The notes beneath the pieces are model-generated. The model was not told the origin of the DNA, searched no databases, and was given only the letters and a program-made list of their open reading frames with translations. 64,000 nucleotides of DNA from Xaviernesmea rhizosphaerae (GTDB lineage Bacteria > Pseudomonadota > Alphaproteobacteria > Rhizobiales > Rhizobiaceae). A program made the position numbers and the translations under genes. Below are positions 35,007 to 43,318 of this stretch, piece after piece. The number at the start of each line of letters is the position of its first letter. The stretch's first letter is position 1. The stretch is taken from contig NZ_MKIO01000018.1 in assembly GCF_001938945.1 (NCBI RefSeq), positions 62,001 through 126,000 on the forward strand, given 5' to 3'.

Positions 35007-36644
35007 TCAGCCGTCGATATCGTCGTGCGCACCTGCGGGGATCATGGCGAGCAGCGTTTCCAGACGGTCGGCGTCGCGCGGCAGCTTGTCGGCCCGCAGC
35101 CTGGCGATGCGGGGAAAGCGCATGGCGACGCCTGACTTGTGCCGGCTGGAGCGATTGATGCCTTCAAAGGCGATTTCCAGGACGAAGCCATGGTCCGGCG
35201 TGGCCTTGACCGAGCGGACCGGGCCGAAGCGCTCGATCGTGTTGTTGCGCACGTAGCGGTCGAGGATCTCCAGCTCCGCATCGGTAAAGCCGAAATAGGC
35301 CTTGCCCACCGGCACCAGCATGTCCTTGCCCTCGCTTGTCGTCCACACGCCGAAGGTAAAGTCGGAATAATAGCTGGAGCGCTTGCCGTGTCCGCGCTGG
35401 GCATACATCAGCACCGCATCGACATTAAAGGGCTCGCGCTTCCACTTGAACCACGGGCCCTTGGCCCTCCCGGCAAGATAGGGCGAATCCCAGCGCTTGA
35501 GCATGATGCCTTCGATGACGGGATCGGGCGGTGCGGTGCGCAGCCGGTCGATCTCCTCCCAGCTTGCGAAGGGAACCAGCGGCGACAGGTCGAAATGCGT
35601 GGGCGAGGCTTCCTCGATCAGGCCGGCGAGTGCTGTGCGCCGCTCGGAAAAGGGCAGGGCGCGCAGGTCGCCTTCGCGCGAGAACAGGAGATCGTAGCCG
35701 CGCACGAAGGCGGGATAGTCCTCGATGGTCTTGTGCGTCACTGTCTTGCGGTTCAGCCGCTGCTGCAGGTCGGAGAAGGTGCGGGTGGCGCGGTTGGTGC
35801 GGGCCGTGCCGCCGACCAGCAGCTCTCCGTCGATGATGCCTTCAAAATTCACCGCCTCGAGAATGTCTGGGAAGGCGGCGGAGATGTCGTCGCCGCTGCG
35901 CGAATAGAGCCGGCGCGTGCCGTCGAGATTGGCGAGCTGGACGCGGATGCCGTCCCACTTCCATTCGGCGGCATAGTCCTTCGGGTCGAGATTGGTGAGA
36001 TCCCCCTCGGCGACGGGCGTTGCCAGCATGACCGCATGGAAGACGGCCGGCATGGACAGGGCCGGCCGCTCCGAATGGCCCTCCAGCCAGGCGAAGAGCG
36101 AGAGATAGGGCGGGGAGAGCCCGTGCCAGAGCGTTTCGATTTCGCCGGCCTCCACGCCGCCCATCTCCGCCAGCGCCTGCTTTACCAGCCGGGCGGAGAC
36201 GCCAATGCGCATCGAGCCCGTGATCAACTTGAGGAAGGCATAGCGTGCGGAACCGTCGAGGCGGTCGAGAAGATCGCGCACGAGGCCGCGCACATCGGCC
36301 CGTCCGGCGCTTTGCAGGCGATGGATGACGGCGCCGAGCGACAGGTCCGCGACCTGCGCATCCTCAGGCTCCACCGCTTCCCAGACCAGCGAGATGGTCT
36401 CGGCGAGGTCGCCGACATAATCATAGGAGTACTGGAAGAGGATGGGATCCATCCGCTCCAGCATCAGCTGGCGCAAGAGTGCCGGCTTGACGGCGGCGAT
36501 GTCAAGCGTGCCGGCGATCGCCGCCAGCGCATAGCCACGGTCCGGATCGGGTGTCGTGCGGAAATAATCCGCCATCAGCCGGATCTTGGCATTGCGCTGT
36601 GGGGTGAGCACCAGCCGGTCGAGCAGTTCGGCAAAGGCCTGCAT
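35007..36644 (-). CDS. ATP-dependent DNA ligase (PP_1105/ligase-associated family)
   Basis: The 545-residue enzyme joins breaks using ATP. It has an N-terminal helical DNA-binding domain, the nucleotidyl-lysine site EWKWDGIRVQ (motif I, Lys-x-Asp-Gly), IDGELLVGG, EGIMLKRWDSPY and a C-terminal OB fold. NAD-dependent LigA does the replicative job, so this is a repair ligase. Its family usually travels with an MBL-fold exonuclease, a DExH helicase and a metallophosphoesterase. Here the ATG lies three bases after the exonuclease stop, so the two are coupled. The helicase and phosphoesterase are not adjacent. Confidence 0.93.
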   Translation of the reverse strand: MQAFAELLDRLVLTPQRNAKIRLMADYFRTTPDPDRGYALAAIAGTLDIAAVKPALLRQLMLERMDPILFQYSYDYVGDLAETISLVWEAVEPEDAQVADLSLGAVIHRLQSAGRADVRGLVRDLLDRLDGSARYAFLKLITGSMRIGVSARLVKQALAEMGGVEAGEIETLWHGLSPPYLSLFAWLEGHSERPALSMPAVFHAVMLATPVAEGDLTNLDPKDYAAEWKWDGIRVQLANLDGTRRLYSRSGDDISAAFPDILEAVNFEGIIDGELLVGGTARTNRATRTFSDLQQRLNRKTVTHKTIEDYPAFVRGYDLLFSREGDLRALPFSERRTALAGLIEEASPTHFDLSPLVPFASWEEIDRLRTAPPDPVIEGIMLKRWDSPYLAGRAKGPWFKWKREPFNVDAVLMYAQRGHGKRSSYYSDFTFGVWTTSEGKDMLVPVGKAYFGFTDAELEILDRYVRNNTIERFGPVRSVKATPDHGFVLEIAFEGINRSSRHKSGVAMRFPRIARLRADKLPRDADRLETLLAMIPAGAHDDIDG

Positions 36645-36647
36645 GGC

Positions 36648-37658
36648 TCACTCCCCCTCGTCGTCATAGCCGACGAGGTGCAGCGGCCGGGCGGCGATGC
36701 CCTGCAGCTCGCACCAGCGCACCAGCGCCTCTTCCCGCCCATGCGTGACCCAGACCTCGCCGGGGCGCAGCTCGGCGATGGTCGCGGTCAGTTCCGCCCA
36801 GTCGCAATGGTCCGAGATGACGATCGGCAGCTCGACGCCGCGCTGGCGGGCGCGCTGGCGCACCAGCATCCAGCCGGAGGCGAAGACGGCCATGGGATCG
36901 GGAAAGCGCCGCGCCCATTTGTCGGCAAAGGCCGAGGGCGGGCCGATGATCACCCGCCCGGCAAAGGCGCTCTTGTCGCGGCCGGTGATGGTCGCCGGCT
37001 CCAAAGCGCCGAGATCGATGCCCTGCGCCTGGTAATAGTCGCAAAGTTTCGTAAGCGCCCCGTGAATGAAGATCGGCGCGTTATAGCCGGCCTCGCGCAG
37101 CAGTATGATCACACGCTGCGCCTTTCCCAATGCATAAGCGCCGACCAGATGGGCCCGCTCGGGAAACTGGCGCAGCGAGGTCAGAAGCTTGCCAATCTCC
37201 CCGGCATCGTCGGGATGATGGAAGACCGGCAGGCCGAAGGTGGCTTCGGTGATGAAGACATCGCAGGGCACCGGCTCGAAGGGCAGGCAGGTCGCGTCGC
37301 GCCGGCGCTTGTAATCGCCTGAAACGACGATGCGCAGGCCCTCCGCCTCCACGGCGATCTGCGCCGAGCCGAGCACGTGGCCTGCCGGGTGAAAATGCAC
37401 GGTGACGTCGCCGATGCGCATAGCCTTGCCGAGCGGCGCTTCCTCCGGCGTCTGGCAGAAGGCCTCGCCATAGCGGACCGCCATGATGTCGAGCGTCTGG
37501 CGGGTGGCGAGCACCGCGCCATGGCCGGCGCGGGCATGGTCGGCATGGCCATGGGTGATCAGCGCCCGCTCCACCGGCTGGACCGGGTCGATGTAGAACC
37601 CGCCTCTTTCGCAATAAAGGCCCTTGGGCGTGGGGTAGAGCAGATGATCGGCTTTCAT
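36648..37658 (-). CDS. DNA ligase-associated MBL-fold exonuclease
   Basis: The 336-residue metallo-beta-lactamase-fold protein has THGHADHARAGHG (metal-binding His-x-His-x-Asp-His), HFHPAGHVLGSAQIAVE and VSGDYKRRRD, and ends like beta-CASP nucleases with VISDHCDWAELTATI. It fits the ligase-associated exonuclease family, related to mRNA 3'-processing exonucleases. It probably trims DNA ends before sealing by the ligase encoded right after it. It is the first gene of this two-gene unit and starts at ATG 37658. Confidence 0.92.
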   Translation of the reverse strand: MKADHLLYPTPKGLYCERGGFYIDPVQPVERALITHGHADHARAGHGAVLATRQTLDIMAVRYGEAFCQTPEEAPLGKAMRIGDVTVHFHPAGHVLGSAQIAVEAEGLRIVVSGDYKRRRDATCLPFEPVPCDVFITEATFGLPVFHHPDDAGEIGKLLTSLRQFPERAHLVGAYALGKAQRVIILLREAGYNAPIFIHGALTKLCDYYQAQGIDLGALEPATITGRDKSAFAGRVIIGPPSAFADKWARRFPDPMAVFASGWMLVRQRARQRGVELPIVISDHCDWAELTATIAELRPGEVWVTHGREEALVRWCELQGIAARPLHLVGYDDEGE

Positions 37659-37718
37659 GCCGTCAGAAGATAGCCGCGCGCCGCTCCGAAGAAAGCCGGC
37701 GCGCGGATTTTTATCGGC

Positions 37719-38699
37719 TCAGGCTCCGGTCTTGCCCCCGGTGTTTGCCCCCGTATTCGCCAAAGTGTCGGCGATCAGCTTGAGCACGGCGGGTGCGTCG
37801 ACCTCCATGCAGGCCGCCTGCGAGGGCAGGCCGTCCCAGACGCTGGGGCCGCAGCCGAGATCGTCCGGCTTCTGGATCGTCTGGCCATCGGCGATGCCGC
37901 CGCAGACGACGCGCATCGAGCCCTTGCGGATGGTGAAAAGCTCAGGCGCGACGAGATAGACGCAGGCGCAGCTGTCATGCACCAGCATGCCATCCGGCAC
38001 GCGGGTCTCGTAGAAATCGATGTAGAATTGCGAGATATCGGAAAGCAGCTTCGTGCGCGCGCCGCCCCGCTCGACAATGGCCGCGAGATCGGCACGGGTC
38101 ATCACGGTCTTGGTGGTGACATCGAGGCCGACCACGGTCAGCGGCCAGGCGGCGGTGAAGACCTGGTCGGCCGCCTCGGGATCGCCATGGATATTGGCCT
38201 CGGCCGCCGGATTGACATTGCCATTGGTGTCGAAGGCGCCGCCCATGATGATGACGCCCTTGACCAGGCCGACGATCTCGGGGTCTTCCTTCAGCGCGCG
38301 GGCGAGATTGGTCATGCGACCGACGGCGATCAGCGTCACCTCACCCGGATAGGCGCGCACCGTATCGATGATGAAGCGGTGGGCGGGACGGGGATCGATG
38401 GGCAGGTCGATCGTTTCGGGCACGCCGATATTGCCGAGCCCGTCCTCGCCGTGAACGAAGGTCGGCCAGTCGGCATGGGCGCGGGCCGGGTCGATGGTCT
38501 CGGGAATGCCCTTTGCCACCGGCGCCTCGATCTGCCATTCGCGCTTGAGAAACAGCGCGTTGCGCGTCGTCGTCTCCACCGAGGCATTGCCGAAAACGGT
38601 GGTGATGCCGACGAGGTGGATCTCGGCGTGCTGGTGCAGGAACAGGAGCGCCATGGCGTCGTCGACGCCGGGATCCGTATCGAAAATGACCTTATGCAT
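37719..38699 (-). CDS. Nucleoside hydrolase (IunH family)
   Basis: The 326-residue enzyme opens with IFDTDPGVDDAMALLFL, the calcium-binding Asp cluster of inosine/uridine nucleoside hydrolases. IIMGGAFDTNGNVNPAAEANIHGDPEAA is visible across the central region, with the active-site asparagine. Later VHDSCAC gives a calcium-binding Asp but in place of the usual catalytic HD pair. It hydrolyses N-glycosidic bonds in nucleoside salvage; the base specificity cannot be told. Start at ATG 38699. Confidence 0.9.
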   Translation of the reverse strand: MHKVIFDTDPGVDDAMALLFLHQHAEIHLVGITTVFGNASVETTTRNALFLKREWQIEAPVAKGIPETIDPARAHADWPTFVHGEDGLGNIGVPETIDLPIDPRPAHRFIIDTVRAYPGEVTLIAVGRMTNLARALKEDPEIVGLVKGVIIMGGAFDTNGNVNPAAEANIHGDPEAADQVFTAAWPLTVVGLDVTTKTVMTRADLAAIVERGGARTKLLSDISQFYIDFYETRVPDGMLVHDSCACVYLVAPELFTIRKGSMRVVCGGIADGQTIQKPDDLGCGPSVWDGLPSQAACMEVDAPAVLKLIADTLANTGANTGGKTGA

Positions 38700-38725
38700 G
38701 AAGCAGTCCTCTGACAGGCGATGGT

Positions 38726-39958
38726 TTACTGAAAACGGCTGATCGAGAAGGGCGCCAGCTCCGGCAGGCTGCGGCCCTCAAGGAGATCGGCGATGTGGCG
38801 GCCGGTGATGGCCGAGAGCGTCAGGCCGAGATGGCCATGACCGAAGGCGAAGGCGATGCGCGGATCCTGCGGCGAGAGGCCGATAACGGGCACACTGTCG
38901 GGCGTGGAGGGGCGCCGGCCCATCCATTCCACGCCGCCCGCCTCCGGCAGCGCGGGCACGTAGCGGCGCATCCGGGTGCGCATGGCCTGCGCGCGGGCGA
39001 AATTGGCGGGCGCCTCCGGCTTGGCAAGCTCCACCGCGCCGCCGACCCTGAGTGCGCCATCGAGCGGCGTGGCAACGAAGCCGTGCTCGGAGAAGAAGAC
39101 CGGCATGGGAAGCGTCACGGCCGGATCGGTCCAGGTGGTGTTGTAGCCGCGCTCGGTCTCCAACGCCACGCGCAGGCCGAGGCCCCGCACCAGCTCGCGC
39201 GACCAGACGCCGGCGGCGACCGCCACCTTGTCGAAGGCGTGATCGCCGGCCCGGCTGCGCAAGCTGACGCCCGAGGCGGTCGGCACCACGGCGGTGACCG
39301 CCTGATCGACCAGCGTTCCCCGCGCACGAATGACCTCGCGCAGGCGGTCCAGAAAGGTCTGCGGATGGTTCAGCGTGTGATAGCCACCGGAAAAGACCGC
39401 GCCAGCGAGATGGCCTTCCAGCGCCGGGACACGGGCGCGCGTTGCGGCCGCGTCCAGCCGCTCTACCTCGAAGCCGAGGATGCGGGCGGCCTGCCGGTCA
39501 TGGGCATAGCCCTTGTCCAGCGCCGTCTGGCTGTCATAGACATGCAGCGCGCCGGTGTGGCGGATATGGCCGCTCAGGCCGAGCTGTTCGCCCAGCGCCG
39601 CATGCTCGGACAGCGCCTCGCGCATCAGCACGGTCAGCGCCTGGCGCGAGGCCTCGACCTGGGAGGGGCGGGCGGCGGCCAGAAGCGCCAGCAGCCAGGG
39701 GGTGAGTGCGGGCAGGTCCTGCCAGCGCAGCGTCAGCGGCCCCAGCGGGTCCATCAGCCATTTCGGCGCGGAAAAAACCATGTCCGGCCGGGCGATCGGG
39801 TCGATCTCGGGAATGGCCAGGATGCTGGCATTGCCGACGGAGGCCGGCAGGCTCTCGCCATCCTTTTCAAACACCGTGACATCGTGCCCGCGCTCGATGA
39901 GCTGGACCGCCATGGCCGCGCCAATGACCCCCGCGCCCGCAATTCCGATCCGCGCCAT
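38726..39958 (-). CDS. D-amino acid dehydrogenase-like FAD oxidoreductase
   Basis: The 410-residue protein opens IGIAGAGVIGAAMAVQLIERGHDV, a DAO-family FAD fold, and ends with SPQDPRIAFAFGHGHLGLTLSA as in DadA-type enzymes. FSGGYHTLNHPQTFLDRLRE and ERGYNTTW lie in the substrate domain. It oxidises a D-amino acid or hydroxyproline-like compound to the imino acid, and which one cannot be told. Start at ATG 39958; the open frame to 40087 runs through the divergent upstream interval. It is followed by the nucleoside hydrolase gene, 26 bases downstream. Confidence 0.87.
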   Translation of the reverse strand: MARIGIAGAGVIGAAMAVQLIERGHDVTVFEKDGESLPASVGNASILAIPEIDPIARPDMVFSAPKWLMDPLGPLTLRWQDLPALTPWLLALLAAARPSQVEASRQALTVLMREALSEHAALGEQLGLSGHIRHTGALHVYDSQTALDKGYAHDRQAARILGFEVERLDAAATRARVPALEGHLAGAVFSGGYHTLNHPQTFLDRLREVIRARGTLVDQAVTAVVPTASGVSLRSRAGDHAFDKVAVAAGVWSRELVRGLGLRVALETERGYNTTWTDPAVTLPMPVFFSEHGFVATPLDGALRVGGAVELAKPEAPANFARAQAMRTRMRRYVPALPEAGGVEWMGRRPSTPDSVPVIGLSPQDPRIAFAFGHGHLGLTLSAITGRHIADLLEGRSLPELAPFSISRFQ

Positions 39959-40151
39959 GGCCACGATCCCCTGCTTGTTCCCGATCGTCCGGTCATGCCC
40001 CGTCCCCTTTGGGGGATCAAGAGGCCGTGTCGTTAAAACCCGCCGACGGTTCTCCGCCCGGTCGTTTAGAGTTCCGAAACATGGCATCGCTTAAGCTTGC
40101 GCCACCATCTGGTTGTGCGTTTGTGGTGAAGTCGAAGGTGAGGCCGGCGAC

Positions 40152-41612
40152 GTGAAGGGTATATCGTTCAAGATTCGCCTGTCGAGGAAGGTCTTCATCC
40201 TCTCGCTGGTCGGCGTCGTCGTGCTCTCGAGCGCAGGCGCGGGCGCCGCCTTCTATTTCGGCCGGTCCGGTGACGGGATTGACGAGGAGGCCAAGACCGC
40301 CGCCATTTCCGGGCTCGACTGCTCGATCCTGGAGGTGGTCAAGATCCACCGCAACGGCCAGCGCTTTCTGCGCAAATATGTCACCGTCAACAAGGGCAAC
40401 GGGCAGGAGCGGGTGCGCACCGCCTTGCGCGTCGCGGGCCTCATGGCCAAGCAGGAAAAGGCCGATCTCTACCAGGTCGTGATCCTGAGCGATGCGGGGC
40501 CGCAGAAGCGCGCCGACTGGCGCGGCACGGCCATCGGCGCCGAGGCGCTATTTGCGCCCGATCCGACGCGGGTGGCCGACATGCCGCAGCCGATCGTCGC
40601 CAGCTATCGTGACGGCGATGTCAACGAGGCCGGTCGCTTCTCCGGGGACGAGAAGGCGCTGTCCTTCGACGATATTCGCGGCATCATGACGACCATGGCC
40701 GATCCGAAGGACTGCATCGATCCCAAGGCCATCGCTGCGGCGGCCGCCGCAGCCGAGGCCGCGGCAGCGGCGGCCGCGCATGGCGGCGGGCATGGTGCGG
40801 CCAAGCCGGAAGGCGGCGGGCATGGGGACAGCAGCGGCCATGGCGAGGCTGCCGCAGGCGAACACGGCGCACCGGCCGAGGGCGGGCATGGCGAAAGCGG
40901 CCATGGTGAAAGCGCAAAGGGTGAAGCCGTGACCGAAGGCGGCCATGGCGATGGCGCCAAGGACGGCGAAGGTCATGGCGGCTCTCCCACGGCCAGTGCG
41001 GAAAGCGGCGGCTGGTTCTCCTCGATCACCGGCATGATCTTCGGCTCGAAGAGCGCCGATCCGGCCAAGGCCGAGGAACACGCGGCCGCCGAGGGCGAAG
41101 CCAAATCGTCCGGCGGCCTTCTGGACAAGGTGACCGGCCTGTTCGGCATGGGCTCGTCCTCCACCCCTGAACCGGCGGCGCCCGCTCACGACGCGCCCGC
41201 AGGCCATGATGCGCCCGCCGGCCATGAGGCGGCAAACGGCCACGACGCGGCACCCGAGCACGCCGGCGCTCCGCAGGCCGCGAATGCAGCCACGCATGAC
41301 GCACCGCCCGATCAGGAGGCCAAGGCCGCGCCTGCGGGGGCTCCCGAGGATGCAGCCCATCACGGCGACGGCGCTGTGCCTGCGGTCCACGCGCCTGAAG
41401 CGCCTGCCGCTGCGGATCCTGCGCCCGCCGCGCATGAGGCTGGCGCAGCACATGAGGCTGGCGCGGCACCGGCCCCGGAAGCATCCGGGCCGTCCCATGA
41501 AATCACCGGCGATTCCGGCTCTGGCGCGGCGGCAAAGCCGGCCGACGAGGCTGCCCACCGCAACTCGCCCGGCGCGGACGCCACGGCCGACAGCGGTGTG
41601 ACGGGACACTAG
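40152..41612 (+). CDS. Membrane-anchored His/Ala/Gly-rich hypothetical protein
   Basis: The 486-residue protein has a short basic N-terminus and one helix (KVFILSLVGVVVLSS) that would anchor it in the inner membrane. A compact domain of about 150 residues follows, containing CSILEVVKIHRNGQRFLRKY, ADLYQVVILSDAG and DDIRGIMTTMADPKDC, with two cysteines. The last 290 residues are low-complexity, rich in His, Gly, Ala, Pro and Glu, with many GHG, GHGES and AGHDAP repeats. The tail could bind Ni, Co or Zn, or be a periplasmic spacer. A GTG start is chosen because GAAGGTGAGG lies just upstream; an in-frame start at 40113 is less likely. Function is unknown. Confidence 0.75.
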   Translation: MKGISFKIRLSRKVFILSLVGVVVLSSAGAGAAFYFGRSGDGIDEEAKTAAISGLDCSILEVVKIHRNGQRFLRKYVTVNKGNGQERVRTALRVAGLMAKQEKADLYQVVILSDAGPQKRADWRGTAIGAEALFAPDPTRVADMPQPIVASYRDGDVNEAGRFSGDEKALSFDDIRGIMTTMADPKDCIDPKAIAAAAAAAEAAAAAAAHGGGHGAAKPEGGGHGDSSGHGEAAAGEHGAPAEGGHGESGHGESAKGEAVTEGGHGDGAKDGEGHGGSPTASAESGGWFSSITGMIFGSKSADPAKAEEHAAAEGEAKSSGGLLDKVTGLFGMGSSSTPEPAAPAHDAPAGHDAPAGHEAANGHDAAPEHAGAPQAANAATHDAPPDQEAKAAPAGAPEDAAHHGDGAVPAVHAPEAPAAADPAPAAHEAGAAHEAGAAPAPEASGPSHEITGDSGSGAAAKPADEAAHRNSPGADATADSGVTGH

Positions 41613-41650
41613 CGCGGCGCTCCAATCAGCCCCATGCCCTCAAACGGCAA

Positions 41651-41677
41651 ACGCCGGCGTCTGGTCGACGCCGGCGT
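41651..41677. terminator. Hairpin between convergent genes
   Basis: ACGCCGGCGT (41651-41660) is repeated inverted at 41668-41677, giving a 10-bp perfect stem with a 7-base loop between the His-rich gene and lysS. No long T-run follows on either strand, so it is a possible bidirectional terminator. Confidence 0.55.
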
Positions 41678-41701
41678 CAAGTTCTGAAAACAGGCCTCGG
41701 C

Positions 41702-43210
41702 TCAGTCCGCCTTGGCGCGCCGTGCCGGGAAGAGGATGACGTCGCGGATCGAGGGGGCGTTGGTGAGCAGCATGATCAGCCGGTCGATGCCGATGCCCAG
41801 GCCGCCGGCCGGCGGCATGCCCTGGTCGATGGCGTCGAGGAACTCGTCGTCCAGCTGCTTTTCCTTCTCGCCGCGGGCATGGGCCTGCTCCAGCTGCTCG
41901 ACCATGCGGCGGCGCTGTTCTTCCGGGTCGTTCAGCTCGGAGAAGGCATTGCCGATTTCCCAGGCATTGCAATAGGTCTCGAAGCGCTCGACCAAGCGCG
42001 GCTCGCCCGGCACTTCCTTGGCGAAGGGCGAGATGTCCTTGGGGAAATGGGTGACATGCGAGGGCTGGATCAGCGTGCCCTCGACCTTCTCCTCGAAGAT
42101 GAAGGCCAGGCATTCGCCCCAGGTCGCGTCCTTCTCCACCTCGAAACCGGCGGCCTTGGCGGCGGCGCGGGCCTCGTCATCGGTGCCGATCGCCATGAAG
42201 TCGATGCCGGTGGCCTCCTTGACCGCGTCGGGCATGGGCACGCGGCGGAAGGGGCCCTTGAAGGAGAGCGTCTGCTCGCCATAGGCCACATCGGTCGAGC
42301 CGTGGATGGTCTCGGCCAGCGAGGCGAACAGCCGCTCGACGAGGTCCATCATGTCCTCGTAATCGGCATAGGCCCAGTAGCATTCCATCATCGTGAATTC
42401 GGGATTGTGCCGGGTGGACACGCCCTCATTGCGGAAGTTGCGGTTGATCTCGAACACCTTGTCGGAGAGGCCTGAGACCAGGGTCCGCTTCAGGAACAGC
42501 TCCGGCGCGATGCGCAGGTACATGTCGAGCTTCAGCGTGTTGTGGTGGGTCTTGAAGGGCTCGGCCGTGGCCCCGCCATAGACGGAATGCAGCATGGGGG
42601 TTTCGACCTCCATGAAGCCGTCCTCCTCCATGAAGCGGCGCACGCCCGAGATGATCCGGCTGCGCTGGCGGAAGCGCAGCTTGGAATCCTCATTGGTCAT
42701 GATGTCGAGATGGCGCTTGCGGTAGCGCAGCTCGATATCGGAAAGGCCGTGCCACTTCTCCGGCATGGGGAGAAGCGCCTTGGTCAGCATGGTGATCTCT
42801 TGCGCATTGATCGTCAGCTCGCCGCGCTTGGTGCGCCGGATGACGCCGGTGACGCCGATGATGTCGCCGAGGTCGATCATCGGCAGCAGCGCGCGGGCTT
42901 CCTCCGGCGTCGTGTCCTTGTGCGAGAAGATCTGGATCTTGCCCGAGGCATCGTGCAGGTCGATGAACATGCCGGAATTGCGCGCGGAATAGACGCGGCC
43001 CGCCACCGTCACCCGGTCTTCCGTCTCCGTATCGGGGACGAGATCGGCATATTTCTCCGCCAGTTCCGCGCTCGTATGGCTGCGGTGGAAATGGGCGGGA
43101 TAGACATCGCCGATGGTCTCGCGCAGGCGCGCCAGCTTCTGGGCGCGCACTTCGGTGACGTCGGAGGAGAGGGCGGTTTCGGTCTTGGTCTCGGTGGGCT
43201 TGTCGGACAT
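41702..43210 (-). CDS. lysS: Lysyl-tRNA synthetase, class II
   Basis: The 502-residue class II synthetase has an N-terminal OB domain (VTVAGRVYSARNSGMFIDL) and the catalytic core, with motif 2 around FEINRNFRNEGVSTRHNPEFTMME spanning two stretches, and motif 3 GGLGIGIDRLIMLLT at the end. It charges tRNA-Lys in the cytoplasm. Start ATG 43210. It lies downstream of gltX on the same strand, a common rhizobial order. Confidence 0.96.
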   Translation of the reverse strand: MSDKPTETKTETALSSDVTEVRAQKLARLRETIGDVYPAHFHRSHTSAELAEKYADLVPDTETEDRVTVAGRVYSARNSGMFIDLHDASGKIQIFSHKDTTPEEARALLPMIDLGDIIGVTGVIRRTKRGELTINAQEITMLTKALLPMPEKWHGLSDIELRYRKRHLDIMTNEDSKLRFRQRSRIISGVRRFMEEDGFMEVETPMLHSVYGGATAEPFKTHHNTLKLDMYLRIAPELFLKRTLVSGLSDKVFEINRNFRNEGVSTRHNPEFTMMECYWAYADYEDMMDLVERLFASLAETIHGSTDVAYGEQTLSFKGPFRRVPMPDAVKEATGIDFMAIGTDDEARAAAKAAGFEVEKDATWGECLAFIFEEKVEGTLIQPSHVTHFPKDISPFAKEVPGEPRLVERFETYCNAWEIGNAFSELNDPEEQRRRMVEQLEQAHARGEKEKQLDDEFLDAIDQGMPPAGGLGIGIDRLIMLLTNAPSIRDVILFPARRAKAD

Positions 43211-43318
43211 CGCTTCAAACCTTCTGGCGCTTTTCTGGCAGGATGGCGCGGCGCACGAGGCGCGGCTTCGGCGATCATCCCGCCCGGTTCTTCTTGTCGG
43301 GCGAAAGGCGGGCGGCGC

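Noticed and set aside
34829..35032. 67-codon minus-strand frame after the ligase gene
   Set aside because: It has no domain, and it overlaps the conserved ligase C-terminus.
35139..37322. 727-codon plus-strand frame opposite the ligase and exonuclease
   Set aside because: It is a shadow of two clear minus-strand genes.
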